Part shown: positions 1-10,856 of the stretch, piece after piece
Position numbering within the stretch: position 1 is the stretch's first letter
Layout of the letters: every line of letters begins with the position of its first letter
Assembly (NCBI GenBank): GCA_001632435.1
Contig: KV424194.1
Span: forward strand, 1 to 18,012
Source of the DNA: Calocera cornea HHB12733
Lineage: Eukaryota; Basidiomycota; Dacrymycetes; Dacrymycetales; Dacrymycetaceae
Reading direction: 5' to 3'
Length of the DNA stretch: 18,012 nucleotides
Notes under the pieces: model-generated
Seen by the model: the letters and a program-made list of their open reading frames with translations, nothing else
Databases searched by the model: none
Told to the model about the DNA's origin: nothing
Made by a program: the position numbers and the translations under genes

Positions 1-95
1 CCTGTCGCCCTCCTTATCGTATTTGGGTTGGTTATCGACCCCTGTTCGGGCCACTATTGATGATCCGCCTATGGCTGGATTGTTGTGCCCTCACA
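1..95 (+). repeat. Possible 3' end of an LTR related to the solo LTR at 1425-2027
   Basis: The 12 bases TGTGCCCTCACA at 84-95 are identical to the last 12 bases of the solo LTR read on the minus strand (plus 1425-1436). The bases just before (GCTGGATTGT here, GCTAGACTG there) are also similar. An LTR ending in CA at 95 would extend left beyond the window. No primer binding site is evident after 95, so this would be a solo LTR or a 3' LTR. The match is short and the rest of the 95 bases aligns only loosely, so this is tentative. Confidence 0.3.
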
Positions 96-166
96 ATTTT
101 CTAGTCTACTTTTGTGGGTGCAAAAATCCAGAATGCCCATCTATATATTTGTTGAGCTATATACAG

Positions 167-2462
167 CTACTTCTTCTGTCTGGGTGGCCTAACACCCTTC
201 TCTGTATGCTTAGTTGCTGGATGACCTCTATGTCTCTTGAGAGGTGGTGCGGTGATTTGACCATGTGCATCCACTTCAGCAAGTTGGATCGGTGGGTATT
301 CCCCTCTGTAGGGCTTCTGGAGATACTTGAGGAGATAGACATCATCAAGATCCAAGCCTGGATCGGTACAATGGTGCAAACAGAGTGCAATTGCATGTGC
401 ACAGGGGAAGAGGTTTTGCTGAAACTCACCGCACAGTGTGCAGTACCCAGCTCGGAGCTCTGGATGTAGCATGACTTCATGTTCATTGTCTGTTGGGTTG
501 AGTGAAGAGCGGACCAGTGCTTGAGTGGTACTGGAAGGCAGGACACAGTAGTGACATGCTGCAACATAATGCTCTGCCAAGATCTTCCATTGACAAGGCA
601 CAAATTTACCTGAAAGGCCGTTTGCTGTCTCCCAGTGGTGAATTGTACCATTTGATGGTTCCAGATATGATTGGGAAACTTCAGGATTGGAAAGCCACAA
701 GCCTGAACAAAGACACTGTTCATGATCTCTGTGGCATTTCATGTGCATTGACCAAAACGTGGAGCGTTGAATGCATGAGTAGTCCAACAAGCTGGATTAA
801 TATCATGGAGATACTTTGCTGCTTTGTCACCAAACTTCACTTGGATCAGCTTGAGGCATCTGTGATACTCTTGTGCATTTGTTACGTCAACCAGTGCCCA
901 GACGTGGGTTTCAATTGCTGACCCATACTGATCAACTGCATTGGCAGAGATGTGCCACACACAGTATGATTTGTCAACCAGAAGCAGTTCTGCTGACATA
1001 GCATTCAGCAGCCCCTTCTGTTGGTCAGAGATGATAACTGTGTTGGGGGAGTTGAGCCCAGGCAAGGCCTCTTGGGATAGCCGGAAGAAATACAACCATG
1101 TCTCAGTATCCTCCTGGAGGGTAATCACCCATGCTAACAGGAGTAGCTGGTCTTCTGCATTGTAGGCAACTGCAAGCAGGATGACATACTTGTGGGCGGT
1201 TTTTGTAAAAGAACCATCAACTGTAACATAATGACAGACAAAGCACCATGCATGTTTTGCTGGAGATGGGCAAATCAACAGTAACCGGAAGGTGTTGCCA
1301 AGACCAACGGTCAGCTGAACGGTGGCCTCAGGATCACATGCTTCAAGAAGGTTGGCATCTCCTGGGATCTTCTGGAACTTGATAGTCTGCTGCTCTGTTG
1401 TATTGCCAAGGATGCCTTGGCCTTTGTGAGGGCACACAGTCTAGCAAGGCTGCCGACTAAACCCGACTGAGTCGAAGAGACCAAGGACGAGAGATTTGGA
1501 GGAGGTCATGGCTGACAGTATCCAATAACTAACCAATTGTACCCTTCGTAAGTCCAACTAGGAGATATGTGGGACGTTGAAGGTAGTTCAGATGAAGCAA
1601 GCAGAGTTCAGAGAGAGTTCAGGAGTTCGGAGCAGGAGGACGGATGTGATGACCAGGCTTCCTCACAAGACTATGGAGATTCCTCAGAGATCAGATCTAA
1701 GGAGAAGCTACCGAAGGTACCAAAGGTTAGATATGAAAAGAGTGAACATAGCCTCAGCTTCTCCCGAACACTCCAAAGTGAGACCCAACACTGCCTGAAG
1801 CACTGCCGACCACAGCATTACTCATCCGAACACAGCCAAGTACTGCCCCGCACAGCCAAAGGGTCACAGCCTTGCTTACCCTTACCTAATCCTGTGCCGA
1901 GGTATCCAAAGTCGGTATTTGGTAGACCGAAGATGTCATCTGAGAGCCAAAGAAGTTGAAAGTAGCCGAATACCTGTGAACCTGCCAATAATAGCAGAAG
2001 TTGGGGCGAAGTTGGTGTCCCCTGACAGCCTTGAAGCTCTATCACAAGTGTTGCAGTTGTGATATTGGGGGTAATGGTGAGGATCTTTTGTACCTTGTGA
2101 ATGAGGTATTTGAGTTGGCTCATTGCTGCACGCTTCTTAGGAGCAACATGATGACATGTATGGGTTGGAACAATACTGCACACAGTGAAAACCCCCTCTT
2201 GACCCACAACCCTCGCCATAAACTTGCAGCCTCCCATCTCCCACTTCACCACCAGAAGCTGTGGGGTCTTGTCATCAACATCATGTGAAGCACCTTGATT
2301 ATTGGAAAGATTTGTCAAGGCAAAACTTGCAGCCTGAAGCAATGCAAAGTGCTGTCCAACTGTCACCTCTGATATGGTAGTGAGAGGCAAAGATGTGACA
2401 CATCTTTGGAAGTATTCTGATGCGTTCTGTAAACATCCCTGACATGGGTACTCTAGATTTTC
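167..2462 (-). pseudogene. Decayed Mutator-like (MULE) transposase with SWIM zinc finger
   Basis: Read on the minus strand, this is a transposase of the Mutator superfamily, which cuts and pastes DNA with a DDE nuclease. The N-terminal DNA-binding part is at 2462-2028 (APKKRAAMSQLKYLIHKVQ, then ITTATLVIELQ). The nuclease part follows at 1419-742, with VTVDGSF (first Asp near 1217), VIISDQQKG (second Asp near 1025) and CVWHISAN near 957. A SWIM-like finger (CTLCGEF...PCAH) is at about 442-395, and the end is at the stop at 167. Lesions: an in-frame TGA at 739-741 (one base from TCA), a frameshift near 600-620, a TGA at 2463-2465 closing the frame upstream, and a solo LTR at 1425-2027. Removing the LTR and one target-site copy (608 bp) joins the N and C parts in frame. 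Terminal inverted repeats were not found. Not functional. Confidence 0.88.
1425..2027. mobile_element. Solo LTR of an LTR retrotransposon, 603 bp
   Basis: The segment starts TGTGAGGGCAC and ends GGTGTCCCCTGACA, so it has the TG...CA ends of an LTR with short imperfect inverted termini (TGTGAGGG / TGTCAGGG). It is flanked by a perfect 5-bp direct repeat, gcctt, at 1420-1424 and 2028-2032, the target-site duplication typical of retroviral-type integrases. It lies inside the MULE transposase frame, and excision with one duplication copy restores reading continuity, which fixes both borders. It holds no convincing coding frame; the 130-codon plus-strand open frame at 1567-1959 shows no recognisable domain. 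The internal retrotransposon part is absent, as expected after LTR-LTR recombination. Orientation cannot be decided. Confidence 0.85.
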
Positions 2463-4200
2463 TCATTTCAAAAGGCATACAAGAATTTGCGACAATCCCT
2501 GAGGGTATTCTAGATGATAAGTTGTTGGAGTGATGATGTTGGCTAGAATGTGTTAGGGCCCACAATAATCTACAATGTGTTCCGTCGTTCAGTGAGTGCA
2601 CTGAATGGTTGCTCCATGAAATCAAGAGCATCCCACTAGGAGTTATTTCATTGTAGGCTTCTTGAATATGTGTGCAGACGGTCCTTGCATCTAAGCCGCT
2701 TTGGGGAGTAGACCAAATCAGTGCAAGGAGCATTTGGACCCTTCAGTGTGTAATCCCAAATGTGAGCCCCATTTCAGTGATTCTATGTATCCTTGATTCA
2801 ATCTCCAGAAGTGGATTTGCTACAGGAGCACTCTGACACTGTTGTAGAGCTATTACAATGTAAGTGATAAGGTGGAAACTTATCATTTCATGAGCAACAC
2901 CTCAGTGCGCAACTGGAGAGATGACAGTATTTTAGATTATTGTGGACCCTTGGTGTGTCCTGGATTTTGTCCCAAAATTTTGATGTATTTCAGAAGATAC
3001 TTCCAGGTATTACAGTAGCTCCCTGCATGAGTGTTCTACTGGTAATGCATGCATGTTGCGCAGCAGTAACCCTAACCCTACCCTAATGCAACCTTCCTAG
3101 GACCCTGACTTCCATGATACAACATGACTGATCTGGCACATCCTTAAGTACTGTACTCCTGTGGCATGACAGCGGAACAAGTACAGTCCAGGATTCAACA
3201 CGGCACCTACGGACAGGAAAATTCCATGAGGATATGAGCAGAGTAGAAACACCCATAACTGCACTTGGTCATGGCTAGTGCCGCGGTATTGTGCGCCAGA
3301 TGTAGCAGAACATGTTGAGCCCTCCCGGTCCTAAACCGTCCTAGGTCAACTCCACCTCTTTGTGTCTCAAAATGAGGGTGCCTGGGTGGAGCAAGGTGAT
3401 GGTAATGGGATTGTCCAGTGCAAGCCCATGAGGGCCGTACGGTCGGGTCCGTGTGCGGGCTCCCACCAGCCCTGATTCCCAACACTTTGCAGCCCTGGCA
3501 CCCTATGGAGTGAGCTCCTGCAACTCACAGAATCAAGAGGAAAGCTACTTCATGTGCCAAGATGTATCAAATGCGGCATTCGTTGAACAACAATCCTATG
3601 GCACTGTCTCAATCTCTGCACTTACTGATCACGCTACCCTTCACTCCGGCTCCTCCACTAATAATCCACTGCTGGCTATTGATCATTAGCGCGATTTTCC
3701 TGCGCATCTTCAGCCGGTGGAGGTAGCGATTTCCTGTGTTGTCGATCAAAGGCGTCTCGCCACTCAACTCAATTGAGTAATTTGCGATGACGCGATATCG
3801 CGCGACTGGAACCACGTCATAGCTCCCAGGCGACCTCATCCTCTCCAACCCAAACAAGGCCAATGCAGTGTCGATTCACAAAACCCAATGGGACGGCAAA
3901 GCACCGGAGTCGGCCCAGACGAGCCTGAAGCCGCCTGAAGCCGCGTGAAACCGGATGATGCGCGGGCTGCCGTAGCTATCACGTGATGCAGGGATGACAC
4001 CTTCGCGCCTTCTTTTGGCGTAAAACACTGCTTCTCCGCGAACTCCACGCGATACTGAATACAGCGCATGGCTATACTCATCCTTCGAAAGAATGGTGTG
4101 AGCGGCTAAACTTCGAAGGGTACTTGTTATCTATGGTATGTATGAGAATGTTGTCATATTGTGTACGAATGGTGACCGAGAGATTCCATAGCGGGCTCCG
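2463..4200. other. Gene-poor region
   Basis: About 1.7 kb without a supportable gene. The first part (to about 2733) probably continues the decayed MULE sequence, and its open frames match no domain I know. Small local structures include a hairpin around 2864-2885 (TGATAAG / CTTATCA arms), a 12-bp palindrome CGCGATATCGCG at 3791-3802, and a 10-bp unit GCCTGAAGCC at 3923-3952 repeated about three times, the last copy diverged. The minus-strand 92-codon open frame at 3207-3485 looks like chance. The telomere-like repeat at 3067-3086 is listed separately. Confidence 0.6.
3067..3086. repeat. Short interstitial telomere-like repeat
   Basis: TAACCCTAACCCTACCCTAA contains three copies of CCCTAA-type units, the complement of TTAGGG, which is the usual telomere repeat of filamentous fungi and basidiomycetes. 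One unit has lost an A. Only about 20 bp are present, in gene-poor repeat-rich DNA. It could be a scar of break repair or end fusion, or chance in a transposon. Confidence 0.5.
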
Positions 4201-4254
4201 CCCTGGTGCCTGTACCGTCTCGGTTATATACGACCAGGGGTATGCGCTATAAAG
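4082..4254 (+). promoter_or_regulatory. Probable promoter of the Dal5-type transporter gene
   Basis: Two TATA-like elements precede the start codon at 4305: TATATA at 4225-4230 and TATAAAG at 4248-4254. The first lies between 7-bp inverted arms CCCTGGT (4201-4207) and ACCAGGG (4233-4239). Further upstream is an 8-bp inverted repeat, CCTTCGAA (4082-4089) and TTCGAAGG (4112-4119). TTATCT at 4127-4132 is an AGATAA site on the minus strand, which fits the GATA-factor consensus. GATA factors control Dal5-type genes under nitrogen limitation in other fungi, so this is suggestive only. Confidence 0.45.
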
Positions 4255-4304
4255 TTTTGTCAACCTTCGACTGCTCCGACTGTATTGCTGGAACTTCTCT
4301 CGAC

Positions 4305-6652
4305 ATGGATCTTGTCAACGAGATAGCGCCAGTGTCACCCGTGGATGAGAAGGTTGACGTCGAACGTCAGAGCGCCAGCTCTTCGCTCTCAAACATCAAG
4401 GACTCGACCAGCGACCCCAACCCTTTCGATGATCCTGACCTGGCACCGTATCTCGCTCCCATCGCAAAGTATGAAGGATACCACCGCTTCGATCCGAAAG
4501 CACATTGGACCGAAGAGGAAGAAAAGCGCATTGTTCGCAAGATAGATTTTAGGATCATGGTACGGTGGATTTCTTTCAGAGAGTCAATAATTAATGTACC
4601 TTCTAGGTGTGGACGTGCATCATGTTTGGGGCATTGCAGCTCGTGAGCGCCCTTTTATCCTTTCAAACATAGCTCCTTTCCAGTGTCCATTGTTTTGTGC
4701 CAATTGCGTTGTCCGGATGTGAACTGATCGGGCATTGGTTCTTCCCGTTCCCTTACACTAGGATCGCGGAAACCTCTCGTTTGCACTCACCGATAACATG
4801 CTCAATGATCTCAATGTATGTCGTTGATATAGGTTACTATTAAGCTGACCAAATCTGCCAGCTTACAACCGATGACTACAACAACGGGAATATGATTTTC
4901 TATCTTTGCTTCCTTACGGCCGAGGTTAGCCGACTGATCCCCACTTCCTTGCACTTAATTGACCATTGGTGCAGATTCCGTCTCAGTTGGTGTCTAAACG
5001 AATTGGACCGGATCGTTGGTTGCCAATGTAAGCAATGCCGTTGCTTCTACGATGTTACGGAAGCTGATGCCCTCTGCTCCAGACAAATGTCACTTTGGTC
5101 TGTCGTTGCCATGTCGCAAGCGGCTTTGAGCGGCAAAGCAAGTTTCTTCGTAACGCGTGGTCTCCTTGGCGTTATGGAGGGAGGGTATGACGAGACTGTC
5201 GCCGAGAGAGGATCGCACTGACCGACTGATCAGGTTCATTCCTGACATGGTTCTCTTCTTGAGCTATTTCTATAAGGGAAAGTAAGTGCAGTGGTGCGTT
5301 CAAGTGAGAGCCTGCTTATCCAAATGGCAGGGAGCTGCCCGTCCGCCTGAGTTTCTTCTGGACTTCGAGTACCTTGAGTAGGCGGGACTGTTTTGGATCG
5401 CCCAGTCTATGTTGACCAAGCGTCCAGCTACCATCGCAAGCGCCTTCATGGCGTACGGCATTCTGCACATGCGCGGCGTTCAGGCTCTCGCAGGCTGGCG
5501 CTGGCTCTTCCTGCTTGAAGGCGCCCTCACCCTCGTCCGTCCTCCCTTCTCGTCCCGTCTCCAATATTGACTGCGCCCCAGATCATCGGCCTCCTCTCCT
5601 TCGGGCTGATGCCGCCCTCGCCTACGCAGACGGCCTCCTGGTTCCGCGGGCGGAACGGCTGGTTCACCCCGCGCGAAGAGGTCATCATGGTAAACCGAAT
5701 CCTGCGGGATGACCCAACGAAAGGAGATATGCACAACCGGCAGGCGATCACTCCCGCGCTCATATGGCAGTGTTTCACCGACTATCACTCCTGGCCGATC
5801 TACCTCGTATGCGCCGTGCTGCCAATATCGTTGGTTCCTTGAGCTGATGCGGCACAGATCGGTTTGACGGGGTACATTCCCCAGAGCCCGCCCGCGTCGT
5901 ACCTCACGCTGACGCTTAAGGCGCTCGGGTTCGGCACGTTCAACTCGAACCTGCTCACGATCCCCAACAGTGTGCTATTCATCATCAATGTGAGCACTTT
6001 TGTAACCGAATTCGAATGCAAACCGACCTCGGACAGTTGCTGCTCGTCACGCAGCTCAGCCGACGGGTGAATGAGCGGTCACTCGTTGGGTACCTGCCTC
6101 CTTTGCCCTCGGTTCACTGCCGTTGCTGACCCGAGACAGTGCCATCGGCAACCTGTGGACGATCCCCCTTCTCGTCGCGCTCATCCTGATGCCGGACACT
6201 GCGAACCCCTGGTCGCGGTACACGGTGCTGACGCTGCTGCTCGGGTACCCCTACGTGCACGCGATCGTGGTCGGCTGGGCGTCCTGGACGTCCGGCTCGG
6301 TCCGCCTGCGCACCGTCAGCGCGGCGATGTACAACGTGTGCGTGCAGGCCGGGAACGTCATCTCGAGCCACATCTACACGTCGGGCGACGCGCCGTACTA
6401 CCACCAGGGGAACCGCGTGCTGCTCGGCCTGGCCGTGTACAACGTGGCCTTGTTTGTGGGCACAAAGTTCTTCTACATGTGGGTGAATGCGCGCAGGGCC
6501 AGGAGATGGGACGCGATGACGGGCGAGGAGAAGGCGCGTTATCTGGCCACGACGGAGGATAAGGTACGCATTACCGGCGTCGAGAGGGCGCGAAGTCATG
6601 CTGACCCTTGGAACAGGGAAACAAGCGGCTCGACTTCCGTTTTGTCCACTAG
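4305..6652 (+). CDS. Dal5/allantoate permease-family MFS transporter, 14 exons, 541 aa
   Basis: Proton-coupled importer of organic anions in the plasma membrane (anion:cation symporter family of the MFS; known members carry allantoate, nicotinate, biotin precursors and similar). The substrate cannot be read from the sequence. Exons: 4305-4559, 4607-4642, 4762-4815, 4862-4924, 4975-5027, 5083-5184, 5234-5281, 5331-5368, 5428-5534, 5582-5806, 5858-5989, 6037-6089, 6140-6563, 6617-6652. All junctions are GT...AG and all phases agree, giving 1626 nt. A hydrophilic N-terminus of about 85 residues ends in the family motif RKIDFRIM. DRGNLSFAL lies in the first membrane region, TRGLLGVMEGG follows before exon 7, and the C-terminus is the typical GNKRLDFRF. 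Length fits the family and no lesion was seen. The start at 4305 was chosen because it follows TATA elements; the frame is open further upstream. Confidence 0.93.
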
Positions 6653-7632
6653 TGGAACGGAAACGCAGCCTGGGATCTGGATAGACAATCAGTGACAATA
6701 TTGTAGAACGGTGTAGAAGCGGGCCATTGGGAGAACGCTTTAGCACGGTCTTGAGCTGTGCAGGCGAGCGTGTGAGGTGGACGGACGATAGTGATACCGT
6801 GAGGCCGATCAAATCTAATCAATTTGGTTTGCCGGTTCGGGGCCCAAACCGAACCGAACCGAACCGAACGGCCGAATGCACTCAGCCGCGAGCAAAGCAC
6901 AGTGCACGCTCAGGTGGAGTCTAACGTGGAAAACGGCAGTGGTTGAGGGCCTAGTCCAGTGGGTGTGCAATGCGGCCGGTGTGATTGGCCCCGCGCGTCC
7001 AGAGCTCGTGCGTCGACACGGGGCATCAGGCGGCATCACGCTAGGGGGAGGAAGACGAAGGCGGGCTTGGCGCGGCACGCAGCTGTCGACACAGTATGCG
7101 GGTCCGAGGTCGATCGTCGGCGGGCCGTCTTTGCGCATTGTTGCGCATTCAGGTGTTGTAACCCGATGTGACCGTCTGCATACACTGCGCACGCAGGCAG
7201 GACATAGTTGCATATGGTCGCACGCTTTACTAGCATCGTCGAAGGGGTAGGAGGCCGGTGCCCGGGAGTGGCAGTGCCCATTTAGTCTCCCGGCTGCTGC
7301 AGGGCCCACGGGCTGTCTAAGCCGCGTCCCCTCAGGCTCTACCCCGTACGGCAGTCGAGCACCTGATCATCCGCCGCGAGGGGCCCCACGACGCCCTCAG
7401 CAGCCAGCGAGGCACACCGGTCCCCCTCGCCTGCCCCGCACCTCGGCTCGTCAGCGAACAGCGCACACGCCCCGCCTGCTGGCGGCCTGGTCAACCTCTT
7501 CCTCTTCCTCTCCCAACTGCACCGGCCTGCAACCGCTCATGTCCGCCGGAAGGCTTGTTAGACCACACCCGACCATCGTCTACCGCACCCCTGCCTGACT
7601 CCCCACCCACCCGGTCCACCCCACCTCGCACA
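6653..7632. other. Intergenic region between transporter and F-box genes
   Basis: About 980 bp holding the 3' region of the transporter gene and the promoter of the F-box gene. Open frames here lack domains and overlap on both strands, as expected in GC-rich DNA. A pentamer repeat at 6847-6866 is listed separately. The last 150 bp before 7633 are pyrimidine-rich (for example CCTCTTCCTCTTCCTC near 7493), common in promoters of basidiomycete genes. No TATA box or RNA gene was seen. Confidence 0.6.
6847..6866. repeat. Pentamer tandem repeat (AACCG)4
   Basis: Four perfect AACCG units, followed by one changed unit (AACGG). Just upstream, CCGGTTCGGGG at about 6831-6841 can pair with the CCGAACC of the repeat to form a small hairpin. 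Function unknown; possibly a simple microsatellite. Confidence 0.7.
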
Positions 7633-9968
7633 ATGTCGGCCCTCCTCTCAGACTGGACACCAGACTGGGCCTTCCTCTCCTCCTCCTTCCCCGCCTCCGC
7701 CTCCGCCTCGCCCAGCTCCACCTCCCCAGCAGCCTCAGCCCCACCAAACTCCGCCTCCCCATTCCCCTCCTCCGCATCAGCCACCTCCTCATTCTACACC
7801 CCGGCCTCCCACCCCTCCTCCTCCTCCTCGCCCTCCTCGGGCACCTACCACACCCCCGCCCCAGCAGCAGCAGGAGCAGCGAGCATCCTCACACTCCCCC
7901 CCGAGATCCTCACCCAGATATGCCTCGACGCGTGCACCTCCCACCGCACCGGCCCGCCGCGCGAGGCGCGCGCGCTCTGCCTCACCTGCAGGGCGTTCAA
8001 CGGCGTCTTGTCGTGGAGGGCGAATGCCCCGCTGTATGCGGCTGTGTTCGCGGCGCAGTTCGATCTGGCCGCGGCGCGCAGGCGTGCACGAGCCCGCGAG
8101 AGGGATGATGCAGCTGGGTCGGGCCAGGGGGGAGAAGGGGAGGGGGAGGATCTCTTCCGCTCCGAGCGCGTGGGGGACGAGCTCCGCCGCCGCTGGACAG
8201 CCCTAACCCGCATGCGCCTCACCGCCGCCGCGCGCACCCTCTCGCACCTCTCCGAGCCGGAGCTCGAGGCGGACCTCTGGACAGCCCTCGTCCTCCTACT
8301 CGAGGACGACGGCTCCAACCTGCCCCAGCTGTGCGAGTACGCGCGCATCGACGAGTATATGCACGTCTTCTGGAGAGAGCGCCTGCTCAGGCCGAGCATG
8401 GCCGACCCGCCCCAGCTGCCCGAGGAGACGGTCGCGCGCGCGCTGGGGCTCTGGGTGCTCTGGCACACCTGTTCGGAACGTGAGTCCCCCCCTCCTCCCC
8501 CTCCCCGACCTCCCTTCCTTCCCGCTCGCCGCAGCCCGGGGCCTTCGTTTTCACCTTTGTCGCATTTGTTTGCAGGCCGCCTGCACCCCCTTCTTCTCGC
8601 GGCAGGACAGCTGACGCACGCCCTCTTCTCCCCCCTCATCACTGCAGGCCTGCTCGAGCACGAAACGCCACTCATACAGCACACCGCGCTCTTCGCCCTC
8701 CGGCCCTACGCCTTCGCAGCACACAAGTACGACATCTTCGCCGCCCCGTGGTACGAGCCTGTCCTCCCGCTCCTGCCCCCCGGCTCGAGCGAGGATGACC
8801 CAAACAACATCGACGCGCTGTTCGGTGACCCCCCTTCCCAAGCGGCATCAGAGCCCCGCCACCAGATCCCGTACTTCGGCACCCTCCTCCCCGTCGAGCC
8901 GCCCCCCGCCGGCCTAGCAGCGATCATGCTCTTCTCGCTCCGCACGTCCTTCCGCTCCGCGCACCCGCTCGCCTCGCCCCTCGTCAGCACAGCCGCAGCG
9001 CTCACCATGCCGCTTGCCCCTGTCGCACAGCCGATGCACCACACCGCCCCGCCCACAGCGGCGAACACGGCGCACGGGCAGGCGCTGCTCGAGATCGTCC
9101 GCCCGCCGTTTGCGCATGAGCTCAGGGGCGGCAGGGGCAGCGGCGCGTGGGACGGCGACTGGAGGAGGATGACGCGCTGCTGGGACCTCATGCGCGGGCG
9201 CGGGCTCGCCGTTGGGGAGACGGACGTGAGCGGCGTTTGGGAGGGAAAGTTTACGGTGCGCCCCACGCTGTGCTACGACGTTGCTGAGGATCGTGCTGAT
9301 GCTGTGCGGGGACGCGGCAGTTCTTCGACTTCGACTCCTACCGGGACATGCTTACGGGCTCCGCGCGCTCGGTGTACGAAGGCGCCTTCGCGGAGCAGCC
9401 GCAAGTGTGGCGCCTGACCGCCCGCCGCGCGCGCATCGCCGACTCGCTCCGGCGGCAGATCCTCGCCGAGCGGCGCGAGCGCGGCGCGGCCGAGGGCGAG
9501 ATGACGGGGCTCGCGAGCGTCGTCGACGACCAGTGGCGCTGGGGGGAAGAGGAGCTGGTGCTGCAGGGGAGCGGGCACAGTGCGTGGGGGGAGTTCAACC
9601 TCGTCGGGAATGTGAGGACTTGGGATGGGCTTGTTAGCTTAAGGAAGGAGTATACGGTGCGTGCCGTCTCTCTCCCTGCTCTCCTTTGCTTTCTCGCCGA
9701 CCTGCCGCCTTTTCATCGCTTCCCTCATTCTTCCGCGATTCCTTCCCCTCCCTACAGTGTGCCTGCAGTCTCGCGTCGCTTACTTCGGTGTCGTTCTGAT
9801 AAAGTACCTGTGCTTACTTGCCCGTCGCAGCCCGCAGCAAGAGGAACATGGCTCTACCGCGGCTACCTGGTGGGGGACAACTACCTCGTTGGCCGCTGGA
9901 GGGACACCTTCACCGAGAAGACGCAGGACGGGTACGAGGGCATCTTTGCCCTCGCGCGCAGGTCGTGA
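7633..9968 (+). CDS. F-box protein, 4 exons, 666 aa
   Basis: Likely substrate-receptor subunit of an SCF ubiquitin ligase, binding Skp1 through the F-box. Exons: 7633-8479, 8576-9255, 9321-9656, 9831-9968; introns are 96, 65 and 174 nt. Residues 1-85 are low-complexity Ser/Ala/Pro. The F-box is at about 86-130 (LTLPPEILTQICLDA, ALCLTCRAFN). A long alpha-helical middle carries Pro-rich loops. The C-terminal part has FFDFDSYRDML at about 510 and a final RGTWLYRGYLVGDNYLVGRW, a pattern I recall from basidiomycete F-box proteins. The first intron is a multiple of three, so retention would not break the frame, but its GTGAGT and TTTGTTTGCAG ends are strong. ATG at 7633 (context ACAATGT) is the first ATG of the frame. 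The target protein is unknown. Confidence 0.85.
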
Positions 9969-10322
9969 TGCTTCCTTCGCTGCGACGATGACGGCGGCCA
10001 GCGGCGGCGGCAAAAGGTACCCACCGTTTGCGGCTTTACTGGGGCATGCGGCGACAGAAGGCTCGGTTCTCGGTTTCATTGGGACAATATCGGAATGGTT
10101 CAAGCATGGGAGTCCACTTTTGGGAAGCGAAAGCGGAAACTGCCTGTACGAAATGAGGACACGCCCCGTGTGTAGGCGTGCTGCGCAAGTTGTGGGTCGG
10201 TGTAGGATATATTGCATGGTTTGGGAAGTCAATCAATCAATCGATTTGGAGCTATATACGATCGACACTGTGCTTGGAGGCCTTAGCGCCTGCTTGGTAG
10301 CCGGCGAGTGATCGCATGACGC
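9969..10322. other. Convergent 3' intergenic region
   Basis: About 350 bp between the stop of the plus-strand F-box gene and the stop of the minus-strand remnant A, so it should hold two 3' ends. I see only a short CAAT repeat near 10231 and no clear gene or terminator. Confidence 0.5.
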
Positions 10323-10780
10323 CTACGTTACGACGTTACCCTGCTCGTCCTGCTCCTCGTCTTGCCCATTCTCCGCTTCCTCCGCACAGAACAGCGAGCT
10401 GGTGGGGTTTGCAGAATCGATATGCGTCGTGAGGTCTTCCTCCAACAGCTTCCACTTCCAGCGGCGAGCCGCCTTCTTGTCGTGTCGCCAAACACCGGGG
10501 TCCGCATCGCGCACCCAGTCGTCCACACATGCTATTGTGGAGCTTAGCACTGCAGGGTTGTAAAGAACAGTCCGGAGCACGATGACGACCTGATCTTCGG
10601 GGATCCAGCGCTGCGAGAAGAATCGCTGTACCGAGCGCAACTTCGGGAAAACGTGCAGGAAGTGTGCGAGCAAGGCAGCCTACATATCGCGAGTGAGCTA
10701 TGCAATGTCGGATGGCAATTCAGAAATTCCTTGAGGGGATTGACGTCTGGTAGGAACCATTGTTCCAGCCCGGTCAGAGC
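10323..10780 (-). pseudogene. C-terminal remnant of F-box/LRR-like paralogue (copy A)
   Basis: The minus-strand frame at 10681-10323 ends in an acidic tail and TAG. It shares the family's C-terminal signature with copies B and C: ACVDDWVRDAD, then ARRWKWKLLEE. The frame resumes after a likely splice acceptor (ATATGTAG) at about 10682, the same place where copy C has an intron. About 15 further residues (LTGLEQWFLP) are recognisable in another frame near 10780-10745, with only a weak donor. The F-box and the leucine-rich half are missing, because copy B ends at 10857 just upstream. It is therefore a truncated duplicate unless it is expressed as a short protein. The left limit near 10780 is approximate. 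Confidence 0.65.
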
Positions 10781-10856
10781 AAGAGAGCTATGTGCGATAT
10801 TCTGTGGCGCCACTGTGCATCCTGTCCAATTGCTCGTCCATTCTCTTCGCCGCCGC

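Noticed and set aside
1567..1959. 130-codon plus-strand open frame
   Set aside because: It lies wholly inside the solo LTR, is low in recognisable features and is best explained as LTR sequence.
2358..2365. Single AACTGTCA in the MULE pseudogene as a member of the repeat family
   Set aside because: One copy in 13.8 kb is the chance expectation, and it encodes ordinary residues of the MULE frame.
3207..3485. 92-codon minus-strand open frame
   Set aside because: No domain, no splice context and no plausible partner exons.
6071..6812. Long overlapping open frames on both strands over transporter exon 13
   Set aside because: The transporter frame there reads continuously into the family's C-terminal motif; the others are GC-driven shadows.
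6831..6866. tRNA-like GGTTCG sequence
   Set aside because: No cloverleaf arms can be formed around it; it belongs to the AACCG repeat and its partner.
7845..8684. 279-codon minus-strand open frame inside the F-box gene
   Set aside because: It is antisense to a well-supported exon and full of Arg/Ser/Gly from GC-rich codons, with no domain. It is a shadow of the plus-strand frame.
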